A program made the position numbers and the translations under genes. The notes below the pieces were generated by a model. That model did not search any database. It had not been told where the DNA came from and saw nothing but the letters and a program-made list of their open reading frames with translations. From NCBI GenBank assembly GCA_022769665.1, contig JALEIR010000028.1:19281-83280 (forward strand): a DNA stretch of 64,000 nucleotides, written 5' to 3'. This document shows, in pieces, positions 8,118 through 18,011 of the stretch (position 1 is its first letter; each line of letters opens with the position of its first letter). The stretch is from Lachnospiraceae bacterium (GTDB taxonomy: Bacteria > Bacillota > Clostridia > Lachnospirales > Lachnospiraceae).

Positions 8118-11078
8118 CTATTCTCCATCTACCGGCAGTCCGAACTCAATCCTCTTCTTTTTGATTTCATCGTTGATAGTGACTGCGTAATCTATGATAG
8201 TTTCTCTGGAGTCAGTTTTTTCGTTAATCACCTTTCGAATTGCGTTGGTGATGTGGCGCCCTGTGAAGTAACCGCCGGGCACCTCGCGGATTCCCACCGT
8301 CTGTTCCCACTGTGCGTCCAGCACCTCAATGTCGTCCGCGCTCCAGGAAAGCTGTACGAAAGCGTCCTTGTTCGCCGTAGCGTACCGGGCGGAGGATCCC
8401 AACAGAGCCTCAATCTCGCGTCCGAAGTTCACCTGCGTATCGGGCTGTGCCCACCACTTCATGAACTCCCAGGAATCCTGCCTCAGTTCCTCGTCCTCGG
8501 TGGCAATCATCATGGTCGCGCTGCCGGTGATGAAATCGGAGCGGTCTATATAGGTGCTTCCGTCAGGGTTCGTGTACTCCGTGCCGGGGATTAAAGTGAA
8601 ATCCCAGAGTCCTCGAATCTCGGGAGCGGATACCATCAGCGTGTTGTAGGTCGAATATGCAGAAATACCAATAGGCATTTCTCCTGAACGGAAACGGCTG
8701 ACAAAATCATACACCGTAGGAATTCCGTAATCGTTAAAGTACCTGACATAATCCTTGAAAGCCTTCACACCGGCCTCGTCGTCCACCGTGGTTTTGGTTC
8801 CCTGTTCATTGTACATGTCGCCGCCGTACTGGAACAGAAGCGTAAAGTACAGTGACAGGTCAGGAGTATTGGATGCGACGGCCGTGGAGGCGGTTGTTGT
8901 CGAACTGCTGCCCGCTGCGGTAGGTATGCCCACCGAGAGGTTGTTGCCCTGAATGGTAGGAAGCATTTCAATCAGATCCTGCCAGGTATTGGGAATCTCC
9001 AGTTCCAACTCCTCCAGCACATCTTTTCTGTAGAACATTACGTTGAAGGTCTGAGTCTCGGGTACCGCGTAAATATGTTCATCCAGACGATACTGCTCAT
9101 ACGAGCTTTCCGTGTAATGGGAGAATACCTCCTGCCAGTCATCGAACTGTGTCAAATCCTCCGCCGCATTACGCAAAGCGTAGTTCACAGGCTGGTCAGC
9201 GCCCACGGAGAGCACCACATTGGGACCTCTGCCCGCCATCACGGCGTTCATTACAGCGCCGGGATCAACCACTTCCACATTTACCTTTACACCGGAGTCA
9301 GGAGTAAAGGTATCGTCCACCATGGACTTTAAGATTGTTCCCTGATCACGGCCGGTGAGAACCCACACCTTCACCACGTTGTCGCTTCCGTCTTCGTCAT
9401 ATACATCGCCCACTGCGTTGTAGTCCACAAAAAAGGATGCTGCAAAGGATTTAATTTCATGCCAAATCTTCGCAAAGAAGTTCGCCTTGTCCTTCTCAGG
9501 CTTCACGTCAGTGCCGCTTACCACCAGATAGTCCACATCCAGCTTTGTCTCACTCAGATTAAGAGCAGCGGTTCCCAGAGCGGTAATGTTGTCCTTAAAG
9601 GTAGTGAACTCCAGCGTAATCTTCTGGGGCTTTTTGCAGAAACGTTCCAGCTGCTGCGCCACTGTCTGCGCTGTAGCTATCTGATCGGCTTTCTGTCCGC
9701 TGTACGCCACCATGTCATCCACGATCTTGTACAGTCTCTTTGCCTCGAGATCCATAGCTTCCATGACCTCAGGGTAATTCTTCTCTATGTAATAGTCTCT
9801 GTACTGGTCAGGGCTTGCACCCGTGTACACCAGAATTTTTCTATAGATTTGATTCAGGCGGAAGGTGGAATCCTCCAGTGCCTCCAGAATGGATCCTACA
9901 CCACCCAGACTTGCCTCCAACCGGACAGTATGCTCACCGGCGGTCAAATAAAACTGATAGGGATTTCCGTCCGCATCCGCAAGCTGCAGACAGTTCCAGT
10001 CATTGCTGTATTCAAAACCAATCTCCTGCATCTCAGAGAAAGGAATCTCGCCGTCTATGTACACGGTTCTGTTGGACACCATGCCTCGGGAGTAATTCTG
10101 ACGTCCCTTTATCATGATATTGTAATAGCCGTCCTCCGGAACCTCGAAGCCCCATTCAATCCACTGACCGGAGCTTCTCCACGCATCGCCGCCCACATAA
10201 TTGAGCACCGTGTTGGTCACACTGTTTGGCTGGGTGGTCGGTGAAGACCTGTCATATTTTGCATAGAGAGAGGACTCGGAACGATAAATGGAATCCTCGC
10301 CCTGAATCACCTGGCAATAACTTTTCGCAGCTTCGGAGGCGTTCACTTGCGGCTGCTTTGCCAGATACGCCTGATAGTTGTCAATGGTCTCAATCCCGGC
10401 TACTACCAGTTTTTTCAGAACAATCGGTTCATTCTCGCCGGCAAGGCTGATTTCATTCTCGCCTTTTTCCAGATAAAACATGTAAGGCTCCGTCACATAT
10501 CCCATATCATCGCGGAACCGGGATTGCTGCCAGTCAAAAGCCTCAACTTGGACAGGGCGGATCTCATTGCCCTGATTATCCACTCTTTTTTCTCCGCCGT
10601 CAGTCCAAATTCTTGTGAATGAAATATTCAGCGCATCCTCAAAAGGAATCTGACCATTCACATAAACGGCTCTTTCTGCCGCAACGCCTCTGGACTCCGG
10701 AATCAGATATTCCATATATAAATTATAGAAACCCGTCTCAGGCACATTTACCTTCCAGGTAACCAGAGATCCGGTGCCGGTATACAGTGCCTTATCAGCG
10801 CCCTCGTAATTACTGTAAACCTCCACATCACCCTCTGCGGTATAATCAAACAAATCTACCTCAACGCTCTGTGCAACGCACGTTGCATCGGTATGCGCAT
10901 TGAGGTACCCTGTATAGGTTCCCTCTCTCTCCATACCTTCCACATCAGTGATCAGGTCATGCCCTTCATACTTTTCATGAAAATCCTCTACCTCGCGCAA
11001 GGACGAAAGGACAGCAATCACTGCCACCACTGCGATAACCCCTACTGCTACAAGCACTTTCTTTACAGAGCTTTTCAT
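8118..11078 (-). CDS. Membrane-anchored extracellular solute-binding protein with duplicated N-terminal jelly-roll domains
   Basis: About 986 aa, more than twice a usual CUT1 binding protein. The start MKSSVKK has GGAGG five bases upstream; a GTG 12 bases earlier is unlikely. The N-terminus is a transmembrane helix (VLVAVGVIAVVAVIAVL) with no lipobox Cys, so it is helix-anchored. Two related CBM-like modules follow: about 90-240 (RAVYVNGQIPFEDALNISF, PYMFYLEKGENEISL) and about 290-420 (RTVYIDGEIPFSEMQEIGF, PYQFYLTAGEHTVRL). Residues about 570-985 form the periplasmic binding fold (VKVWVLTGRDQGTILKSMVD, YAVPETQTFNVMFYRKDVL, DSWEFMKWWAQPDTQVNF). It heads the import cluster. The extra modules may hold glycan near the binding site; that is inference. 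Confidence 0.88.
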   Translation of the reverse strand: MKSSVKKVLVAVGVIAVVAVIAVLSSLREVEDFHEKYEGHDLITDVEGMEREGTYTGYLNAHTDATCVAQSVEVDLFDYTAEGDVEVYSNYEGADKALYTGTGSLVTWKVNVPETGFYNLYMEYLIPESRGVAAERAVYVNGQIPFEDALNISFTRIWTDGGEKRVDNQGNEIRPVQVEAFDWQQSRFRDDMGYVTEPYMFYLEKGENEISLAGENEPIVLKKLVVAGIETIDNYQAYLAKQPQVNASEAAKSYCQVIQGEDSIYRSESSLYAKYDRSSPTTQPNSVTNTVLNYVGGDAWRSSGQWIEWGFEVPEDGYYNIMIKGRQNYSRGMVSNRTVYIDGEIPFSEMQEIGFEYSNDWNCLQLADADGNPYQFYLTAGEHTVRLEASLGGVGSILEALEDSTFRLNQIYRKILVYTGASPDQYRDYYIEKNYPEVMEAMDLEAKRLYKIVDDMVAYSGQKADQIATAQTVAQQLERFCKKPQKITLEFTTFKDNITALGTAALNLSETKLDVDYLVVSGTDVKPEKDKANFFAKIWHEIKSFAASFFVDYNAVGDVYDEDGSDNVVKVWVLTGRDQGTILKSMVDDTFTPDSGVKVNVEVVDPGAVMNAVMAGRGPNVVLSVGADQPVNYALRNAAEDLTQFDDWQEVFSHYTESSYEQYRLDEHIYAVPETQTFNVMFYRKDVLEELELEIPNTWQDLIEMLPTIQGNNLSVGIPTAAGSSSTTTASTAVASNTPDLSLYFTLLFQYGGDMYNEQGTKTTVDDEAGVKAFKDYVRYFNDYGIPTVYDFVSRFRSGEMPIGISAYSTYNTLMVSAPEIRGLWDFTLIPGTEYTNPDGSTYIDRSDFITGSATMMIATEDEELRQDSWEFMKWWAQPDTQVNFGREIEALLGSSARYATANKDAFVQLSWSADDIEVLDAQWEQTVGIREVPGGYFTGRHITNAIRKVINEKTDSRETIIDYAVTINDEIKKKRIEFGLPVDGE

Positions 11079-11369
11079 ACTTTCCTCCACAAAAATCCCG
11101 TCTTAATCGCATTTTATACATACAAAAGGATCGTAATACCCTTCTTACAATAGCATATTACACAAAAAGGTCCCCTTATGTCTCCTCAATCCTTGCTATA
11201 TTTCCATTAAACGTTGCGATTCTTTTGTGTGAGTTGTGCAGAGCGGCAAGTTTATCCCGTTCTGTCTTCTCATTCTTTGCTATCTTTTTTCCAAGTGTTG
11301 CCAAATCGTACAAAAAAGAAGTGAATCGCTTCGATTCGCCTCTCAAATATTGCTCAAATTTTGCTTTTT
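11079..11369. other. Intergenic region between GH39-GH43 gene and import cluster
   Basis: No credible gene in either strand. The distal part holds a minus-strand terminator (see separate entry). The SBP-proximal part is AT-rich and carries a possible extended -10 (TGTATAAAA on the minus strand near 11113) without a good -35. A cluster promoter is therefore likely but not well defined by sequence. No palindrome like that at 16330 is present here. Confidence 0.5.
11311..11338 (-). terminator. Rho-independent terminator after GH39-GH43 gene
   Basis: On the minus strand GAATCG-AAG-CGATTC forms a short hairpin followed by ACTTCTTTTTTG. It lies about 30 bp past the stop of the GH39-GH43 gene and would separate it from the transport cluster. 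Confidence 0.6.
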
Positions 11370-14300
11370 TTACCTGTCACGGTATACAAAATCACGAAAT
11401 TCGGCAGAACCGCCCGCTTCCTCTGTGGAATACACCACCAGGCCGAATCTGCACCCCGTAAAGTGGTCCAACTTGAAATACAGCTTGTGCTCACCTCCTG
11501 CCTTTACCCACGGATTCCGTACCTGTAAGCCTGCACCTCTGTAATAGAAGGAAGCCGTATCCTGCATATTTGTAAACTCTACTTCCAGCTTCAGACGGAC
11601 AACGCTTTCTTCCAGCAAAATCGCCGCAGTTTCCCGCTCTCTGCTCTCCTCCTTTTTCAATGGCATCATGGAATGACCTTCCGTTTCCATAGTACGCACC
11701 GTCAGATACAGCCTGCCCTCTCTTCTGGTGACACCCACAAAACCATAGCAGCTCTGTAATACACAGATACCGGCATAATCACCTTCCTTCAGATTACTTC
11801 CGTCCACTGTAACCTCTCCGGCACATCCGGGATAGGCCATCCGCTGGGTAATCATATTCTTTGCCCGGGTCAGTTCCTGACAAATTTTATCGGTCTGCAC
11901 CCGAAAACTTCCCTTCTCCCGGTCATGGAATATCAGGCTTTTGTCCGGCTCATGGTTAAACTGCCAGCAAGGTTTCAGTTCTCCCTTAAAATCATCGCTT
12001 TCCGTCAGCGGACGATATACATATCCGGGACGGGTGCTCTCTACGGGAAACTCCTCAGGTATCTTTCCGTTATCACCAAACACCGGATAATCCTTCTCCC
12101 ATGTCAGAGGCATCAATATCGGTATCCGTCCCACTGCTCCGCTGTCCTGGAACAACATGGCATACCATTTTCCATCCGGAGTATCCACAATGCCGCCCTG
12201 GGCAACGCCCTGCCCACAGTAGCCTCTGTCATCATCCAGCACGTCGCCGCCCGTAAATTCTCCGGTCAGGGAATCCGCCACAAAGCAGCTTTCCGTTCTT
12301 CTCCAGCACTCTCTTTTGGAATGGATGAAGAACAGATAATATTTCCCGTTTATCTTATAAAAATGAGTCCCCTCGTAGCCGAGATTCGGATTACCCTCGT
12401 CGCTGACCGCCAGCCTGTGAAGTCCGCCCTCCAGAGGTCCGCTCAAGTCCTTTTTCAGCTCCGTGATATAAATATTTTTGTTGCCGTAAGCGATGTATAC
12501 CCTGTCGTCATCATCAAACAGCAGAGAACAGTCGTGGTAAAAGCCCTCCACAAAATGCTTCTCCCAGGGGCCCTCTATCTTGTCCGCCGTATAAAGATAG
12601 GTTTTGTGAGTATCATTTGCCACAAAGCATATATAATAGGTTCCCCTATGATATCTCAAAGATGCCGCCCACATACCCTGTCCGTAAATACTCTGCTCTC
12701 CCTCCAGCTTCTGCCCCGGTGTTCCGTCAAGCGTATCATAGACGTAGGCCGCATGCTCCCAGTTCCGTAAGTCGTAGGAGCGCAGGATTTCGCAGCCCGG
12801 CATGAAGTGCATGGTAGTACTCACCATATAATAGGTATCCTCCACCCGAATCACATCCACATCCGGATAATCCAGGCGAGTGATGGGATTGATATGAGGG
12901 TACTGCATGGTACGCTCATAGGAATAGCCCCGGTCCGGTTTTACCCTGCCCGGCTTCCACTCAAAATACACCACTGCGTTTTCTGCAACCGTAAAGGTGC
13001 TTTCCGTCCTGCCGTTTTGGGGGATGACTCTTGCAGTCCTCGTATAGGGTACCGCCGTTGTGCGAAGAAGTTCGTTTTCCTCCTTCGTAAGATTTGCAGG
13101 TTCTCCCAGATCATGCCAGGCCTTCAATGGATTGCAATGCTTTTCATCCACGGTCTTTGTCAGAAGACAGCCTTCCCCGTTTTCTGCCATTTCCAGAGTC
13201 AATGTAAAATCATATCCCCTGCGGTTGTTGGTCATGTTCCAGACCACGCCCCTGTAGGTTCCGTCCTCCAGGCACATCACCACAGCATTGTTGTCCCGGT
13301 GAATGCAGTGCCCCGGCTTCTCCTTCAGCTTTTTGAAGAAGGCAAAGCTCCAGAAGGTTGGTTTGGGGATACAGCCGTTTGCCACCAGCCCGAAACCGCC
13401 GTGGAAGGGGGTGAAGGGCACTCCCTGTTCCTCAAACACATCTCCGAATGTCCAGTAAGAGTAGGAGGCATTGTCCTCTCCCAGCCGGGCAAGCTGCTGC
13501 GCGATAAATGCCGCGTTCTGATTTGTGTCATGCAACGGACAGTTGGGAATATAGGAGGTATTGAATTCCGTAATATGAATTTCCAACCCCTTATACTCCG
13601 GAAAACTGTCGATGATTTCACGGGTGGTATGCAAATTGGCAAAGCCGTCCTCCGCCTTCATCAACTCCGCATAGCCATAATGTCCGACGTTCTCGGGAAA
13701 CTCTGTAGTATAGTGATGTCTGGTGACAAAATCCACCGCAATGGAATTGTCATGACAATACTGCATAAAGGCTTTTATCCAAATCTCATCACTGCCTCCG
13801 CAAACCGCCGGACCACCTACACGGAAGCGGCTGTCCACCGACTTCACGGCGCAAAAGGTATTGTGGAACAGTCTGAGATACTCCTGCATATCCGCATGTT
13901 CCCAGAAGCCTGGCAGATTCGGCTCATTCCAGACCTCAACGGGCCAGGTCACCACCTCATCCCTGCCGTACCTGTCACACAAGTGTAAGAGCAAGGCTTT
14001 CACCATTTCGCACCATGCCTCATAGGAAGCCGGAGGCGTGGTATTGCCCTTCCAGTAAAAGACGGTCTGTGTTCCGCTTGCCAACCTTTCCGGCATGAAT
14101 CCCAACTCCAGGAAAGGCTTCAAGCCAAGCTCTCTATAACTGTCCATTACTCTGTCCAAGTAAGTATAGTTATACTCGACCGTACCGTTCTCACCCACCT
14201 GATATATCGCCATATCATCGCAAAAAAGGCCATGGCCCCTGATATGCCGGAATCCGATTTCCTCCTGAACCAGCTTCAGCTGTTCATAATACTCCTTATG

Positions 14301-14399
14301 TAATGCCAAACCCATTCTGCCCGTGCCGATGCAGAAATCCACCCGATTTTGAAAATCCACGTTTTTTTCAGGTGCAAGTATCATCCTTTTCTGTTCCAT
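11370..14399 (-). CDS. GH39-GH43 fusion, probable bifunctional beta-xylosidase/arabinofuranosidase
   Basis: About 1009 aa and no signal peptide, so cytoplasmic. Residues about 1-480 are a GH39-like (beta)8 barrel: acid/base Glu in VEVWNEPN (about residue 159) and nucleophile Glu in IHITEFNTSY (about 278). From about 505 a five-bladed GH43 propeller follows: base Asp region YPDVDVIRVEDTYYM, pKa-modulating Asp in FYHDCSLLFDDDDRVYIAYG, and acid Glu in NLGYEGTHFYKINGKYYLF. About 800-1009 is the beta-sandwich that usually follows GH43 xylosidases. Start taken at ATG 14399; a GTG three codons earlier overlaps its only SD-like bases. It is 76 bp downstream of the GH43 gene. Linkage specificity is not readable from sequence. 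Confidence 0.85.
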   Translation of the reverse strand: MEQKRMILAPEKNVDFQNRVDFCIGTGRMGLALHKEYYEQLKLVQEEIGFRHIRGHGLFCDDMAIYQVGENGTVEYNYTYLDRVMDSYRELGLKPFLELGFMPERLASGTQTVFYWKGNTTPPASYEAWCEMVKALLLHLCDRYGRDEVVTWPVEVWNEPNLPGFWEHADMQEYLRLFHNTFCAVKSVDSRFRVGGPAVCGGSDEIWIKAFMQYCHDNSIAVDFVTRHHYTTEFPENVGHYGYAELMKAEDGFANLHTTREIIDSFPEYKGLEIHITEFNTSYIPNCPLHDTNQNAAFIAQQLARLGEDNASYSYWTFGDVFEEQGVPFTPFHGGFGLVANGCIPKPTFWSFAFFKKLKEKPGHCIHRDNNAVVMCLEDGTYRGVVWNMTNNRRGYDFTLTLEMAENGEGCLLTKTVDEKHCNPLKAWHDLGEPANLTKEENELLRTTAVPYTRTARVIPQNGRTESTFTVAENAVVYFEWKPGRVKPDRGYSYERTMQYPHINPITRLDYPDVDVIRVEDTYYMVSTTMHFMPGCEILRSYDLRNWEHAAYVYDTLDGTPGQKLEGEQSIYGQGMWAASLRYHRGTYYICFVANDTHKTYLYTADKIEGPWEKHFVEGFYHDCSLLFDDDDRVYIAYGNKNIYITELKKDLSGPLEGGLHRLAVSDEGNPNLGYEGTHFYKINGKYYLFFIHSKRECWRRTESCFVADSLTGEFTGGDVLDDDRGYCGQGVAQGGIVDTPDGKWYAMLFQDSGAVGRIPILMPLTWEKDYPVFGDNGKIPEEFPVESTRPGYVYRPLTESDDFKGELKPCWQFNHEPDKSLIFHDREKGSFRVQTDKICQELTRAKNMITQRMAYPGCAGEVTVDGSNLKEGDYAGICVLQSCYGFVGVTRREGRLYLTVRTMETEGHSMMPLKKEESRERETAAILLEESVVRLKLEVEFTNMQDTASFYYRGAGLQVRNPWVKAGGEHKLYFKLDHFTGCRFGLVVYSTEEAGGSAEFRDFVYRDR

Positions 14400-14475
14400 A
14401 ATCCCCACTTTTCCGGCACCATACCGCCTGCTTTATTGTCGCTATTTTACAACATTATCCCTATTCTGTAAACTT

Positions 14476-16314
14476 CTACGCCATGGTGTCGGTGTGCTGC
14501 TTTACCGTCAACAGGGTTTCCACCTCGCTGTATTCAGCCTTAACATCAAGTTCCTCTGTCACATCCAGCATAGGCGCGCCGTCAATGTCAAAGTACACTC
14601 TGCGGATGCCGCTGCTTCTCACTCCTTCGGTGCCCGGTCTGGCATGATAAGTATTCCAAACGGTTCCGTATTCATCCGTCACATAGGCGTTATGTCCCGT
14701 TCCGTACTCACCCGGAACACTTCTGGAGGTCAAAATCGGATAATTATTCTTCCTCCAGTTCTCCCGTTTCAACAAGTCTTTTCCCTTCTCGATGACAAGG
14801 TAGCTGACCACATAAGAAGTGTCTACCGCTGCCGCGGAAAATGTGATATAGAGTTTATTTCCTCTCGGCAGGGCAAAGGGTCCCTCCTCCACAAAAGTAT
14901 GGTTATTGCCCCAGCCGTAGTCAGGCTTTGACAGAACCAACGGTTCTGAGGCCAGCTGCCAGGGTTTGTCAGGATTCAGTTTTGCAATGTAGAGCCACGC
15001 TCCCAAATCCTTGGGTAAAAATTCCCGCTGAGACCAGATGACATACCATTCCTTCTCCCACTCAAAACAGGTCATATCCAAAGATATGGTTTTGCCCGCC
15101 GGACACAAATCGCTGCCATCCGCTTTCACAATTCTCCGAGGCCTTGACCAATCCTCCCTGCGAGTGGGATTTCCGCCCTCCCTAAGTTCCATAATATGGC
15201 TTTCTTCCCGGAAAAACTCTCCCGGTGTGGCTGCATGGAATATGTACAGTCTGCCGTGTATAACGTGAAACTCCGGTGCCCATAACAGCCCTCCGATTCC
15301 CTCATAAGTTTCGGAATCCAAAATCAGATGCTCTTCTGCATTGACCAGTTCCGGTATGCTGTCCGCCTCCCGGATATAGAGCGTATGGTTGTCGTCCGCG
15401 TCATTGGTAGCAATAAAGTAATATTTTCCTTCCCAATACCCGATGCAGGGGTCCGCCCTGTTGAATGCCACCGGAAATTCAAAATGTTCCTGATGAACCT
15501 TTCCGCGGATGGAGTACTGCCCGGGCGTATTAAAGTCAACCCCTCTCAAGTCCCATTCCACAGGCTTTTCCTCCGAACCGCCGTCACTGTATAACGCTTT
15601 CGCCCGATACCGTTTCAGTTCTTCCGCCGATGCTGCTTCCACCTGCCCCGGAAAGGAGATACCGATGTTTTCAGGCGTCAGGAGCTTGCACTTAAGCCGC
15701 TCTGCAATTTCTTCGGAAATCTCCACGGCATTATGTAAAACCGCTCCATCCATATCTGTCAGGGAAAGTCCGTCAGAAATATCGGTTATTCCGTCTTTCT
15801 GTAACTTCTCTGTTGGCAGCTCTCTCTTTTCCCTAAGCTGCAGCTTTCCCATATCCTCCAGTTCTCCGGCATACCACTTTCCTGTCTCGTCCCGCCAGTT
15901 CAGGACATAACACTTCTTTTCGGAATCATAGATGCAACTAATCTCTTCCACATAATTTTCACTCAGAGTCAGCAGCCCGAGCTCCCGATATTCCAGCAAA
16001 TCTCCGGTCTCCCACAGCAGAACGCTTCCCCTGCTGCTTTCGTCCGCATCCCCGTCTCCTCCGATTCTGACGGCAATCACACCGAAGCTATCGTCTGCCG
16101 TTCTGAAAATCCACGGTGCCTTCAGGCTCATGGGATTTAAAGAGCCGTCCTCATTCTCCGTGGCCAGCGAAAAGAGCACTCCCGAATTGTGGTTCAGACC
16201 CTTGTAGTGCACGCCGTCCTCACTGAGCGCCAGGTGCAGGCTGTAGGCCAGCCTGGGGTCATACAATACATTGTCAATGGGTATTCTGGTATACCCCATT
16301 ACATAATTAGACAT
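14476..16314 (-). CDS. GH43-family glycosidase with N-terminal accessory domain
   Basis: 612 aa, no signal peptide, start behind AAGGAGGTTTCT. Residues 1-210 form an extra beta-rich, propeller-like half (IPIDNVLYDPRLAYSLHLAL, FRTADDSFGVIAVRIGG). About 215-275 is a small Ig-like piece (LKRYRAKALYSDGGSEEKPV, FNTPGQYSIRGKVHQ). The GH43 propeller follows with Asp in FNRADPCIGYWEGKYYF, Asp in ISLDMTCFEWEKEWYVIW and Glu in VEEGPFALPRGNKLYITFSA. Architecture resembles alpha-L-arabinofuranosidase-type GH43 members (subfamily not certain). It is the first gene of the glycan locus and is directly preceded by a promoter overlapped by a perfect LacI-type operator. Confidence 0.85.
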   Translation of the reverse strand: MSNYVMGYTRIPIDNVLYDPRLAYSLHLALSEDGVHYKGLNHNSGVLFSLATENEDGSLNPMSLKAPWIFRTADDSFGVIAVRIGGDGDADESSRGSVLLWETGDLLEYRELGLLTLSENYVEEISCIYDSEKKCYVLNWRDETGKWYAGELEDMGKLQLREKRELPTEKLQKDGITDISDGLSLTDMDGAVLHNAVEISEEIAERLKCKLLTPENIGISFPGQVEAASAEELKRYRAKALYSDGGSEEKPVEWDLRGVDFNTPGQYSIRGKVHQEHFEFPVAFNRADPCIGYWEGKYYFIATNDADDNHTLYIREADSIPELVNAEEHLILDSETYEGIGGLLWAPEFHVIHGRLYIFHAATPGEFFREESHIMELREGGNPTRREDWSRPRRIVKADGSDLCPAGKTISLDMTCFEWEKEWYVIWSQREFLPKDLGAWLYIAKLNPDKPWQLASEPLVLSKPDYGWGNNHTFVEEGPFALPRGNKLYITFSAAAVDTSYVVSYLVIEKGKDLLKRENWRKNNYPILTSRSVPGEYGTGHNAYVTDEYGTVWNTYHARPGTEGVRSSGIRRVYFDIDGAPMLDVTEELDVKAEYSEVETLLTVKQHTDTMA

Positions 16315-16329
16315 AGAAACCTCCTTTTC

Positions 16330-16347
16330 TTGTAAAACGTTTTACAA
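16330..16347. promoter_or_regulatory. LacI/GalR-family operator, perfect 18-bp palindrome
   Basis: TTGTAAAACGTTTTACAA is a perfect inverted repeat with the central CG of LacI/GalR-family operators. It begins seven bases past the -10 of the GH43 promoter and so covers the start of transcription, which predicts repression. No regulator gene is in the window. Confidence 0.8.
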
Positions 16348-16353
16348 GGTATA

Positions 16354-16383
16354 ATTTTATAATACATCAGCTCCGGCCATCAA
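16354..16383 (-). promoter_or_regulatory. Sigma-A-type promoter of GH43 gene
   Basis: On the minus strand -35 TTGATG (16378-16383) and -10 TAAAAT (16354-16359) are 18 bp apart, just upstream of the palindromic operator. Confidence 0.65.
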
Positions 16384-16453
16384 ACAACATACAGATAGTA
16401 CCGTGGTGCAAGCCCCCGCGTATTACTGCTGTCATTTGATGGTCGAACTGTTC

Positions 16454-17953
16454 TTATATGTATTTGTCCAGCTGATGAGAAACTTCCAGCACATTCTGTA
16501 AAAGGTCTCGGGTATTATCCGCCTTTACCAGATTATCCCTGCTGGATTCTGCCGCCTGCGAGGATGTGGCTAATACTTCCTCCGATACAGCTGACAGCTG
16601 CATGATATTGTCCACAATCCGGTTGTTTGCCGCAGACAGGCTGTTCAGCATACTGTCTATCTCGGAAATGTTTGCAATCAGCTCCTGCACATTGGCGCTC
16701 ACGGCCTCGCAACTCTCGGAAGCCTGATTAATCATGGTGTCCTGTGCACCTGCAGCCTCCCCCGATTTAACAACTGCCATGGCAACACTCTCGGAATCTT
16801 TGGCAAGCTCGTTTAAAATACCTGCAATATTTTCCGTCTCATGCTTGGTCTTCTCCGCCAACTGCCTGATTTCATCCGCAACCACTGCGAAGCCCCTGCC
16901 CGCCTCACCGGCTCTTGCGCTCTCGATGGAAGCATTCAGCGCAAGCAGATTGGTCTGATTGGAAATGGAAAAAATGGTATCAACGATGGTCTTAACCGCA
17001 TCCGTCCTCTCCTGCAGCCGCTTCATGGAGTCTGTCACCTCCACATTCGCGCCCCGGATTACCTCGGATTGCTTTTTCAGATTTTCCATGGCAAGCATGC
17101 TCTGTTCGTTCAGCTGACCGGACTGTCTCGCCGCAGCCACCACGTTTTCGGAATAGGAAAGTGTTTTGGTAATGGAGTCCTGAATATCCTGAGTCATAGC
17201 TGTTTGGGTCTGAATGTTTTCCGCGGTAGACTGATTGCTGTCCGCAATATCCTGCATGGAACTGTTCACCACATTGGTGGAATCGTTCAGCCGGGACATT
17301 ATGCCCATAGCTTCCTCGGTGCCCTCCCGCACCTGCTCCGCCACCCGGATGACGTCATCCATGATTACCTTTTGCTTTTCCTGCTGCCGCATAAGGCTGT
17401 GGCGTGTATCGTGGTTGAACCGTGTAGCAAGGTTTGTCGCTATGTAGATGAAAATCATCACCACACAGATGACGCATGTGGCGCAGACCTGATCCATCAG
17501 GTCCTCACCTACATAAGCACGGGTCACAAACCCCTTTAAAAGAGTAGTGATAATGTTTATTCCGCTCAGCGCCGCTCCCGATATCTTTGCATACTTTCTG
17601 TCAAAGAAAAGAATGCCGGTGATAAAGGGCAGCACAGATAAAAAGCGGACATAATAGTTGTCAAATGCCATTGCCATCAGAAACAATACACACAGCACTC
17701 CCGCAAGAGCAATGTACTTAATCTTTGCATCCGAATGATTTCTTTTGAAAAGAAATGCCATAACGGCAACGAAAGCAGCCGCAACTACCGTGTTGGCTGT
17801 CGCATAGCCCATCGTTCTGATTCCCCGCAGGGTAGCCACCCAGATGATAATCAAGCTGAAAGTGTAAAACAGGCTGAAGCTCACAATCATCAGCTGATGC
17901 ACTTTTTTAATCTGTTCCTGCCTGTCCGCATACAAGTACTTTTTCTCTTCCAT
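16454..17953 (-). CDS. Methyl-accepting chemotaxis protein with multi-helix membrane input
   Basis: About 499 aa. N-terminal cytoplasmic stretch, then six membrane helices (about 20-185) with almost no extracytoplasmic domain, so it has no classical Cache/4HB sensor. The long coiled-coil MCP domain follows, with the hairpin-tip signature [30 protein letters not shown]. Start taken at the ATG with GGAG six bases upstream (17953); ATGs at 17965 and 18019 are also open, the last overlapping the upstream pepF stop. No CheR/W/A genes are nearby. It closely parallels the protein at 53309-54784 in layout. Confidence 0.9.
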   Translation of the reverse strand: MEEKKYLYADRQEQIKKVHQLMIVSFSLFYTFSLIIIWVATLRGIRTMGYATANTVVAAAFVAVMAFLFKRNHSDAKIKYIALAGVLCVLFLMAMAFDNYYVRFLSVLPFITGILFFDRKYAKISGAALSGINIITTLLKGFVTRAYVGEDLMDQVCATCVICVVMIFIYIATNLATRFNHDTRHSLMRQQEKQKVIMDDVIRVAEQVREGTEEAMGIMSRLNDSTNVVNSSMQDIADSNQSTAENIQTQTAMTQDIQDSITKTLSYSENVVAAARQSGQLNEQSMLAMENLKKQSEVIRGANVEVTDSMKRLQERTDAVKTIVDTIFSISNQTNLLALNASIESARAGEAGRGFAVVADEIRQLAEKTKHETENIAGILNELAKDSESVAMAVVKSGEAAGAQDTMINQASESCEAVSANVQELIANISEIDSMLNSLSAANNRIVDNIMQLSAVSEEVLATSSQAAESSRDNLVKADNTRDLLQNVLEVSHQLDKYI

Positions 17954-18011
17954 AGTCTTCTCCATTTCTGCCCCGCCCTTGAAATATGGGCGCAGACACA
18001 TTATTCTCCTG

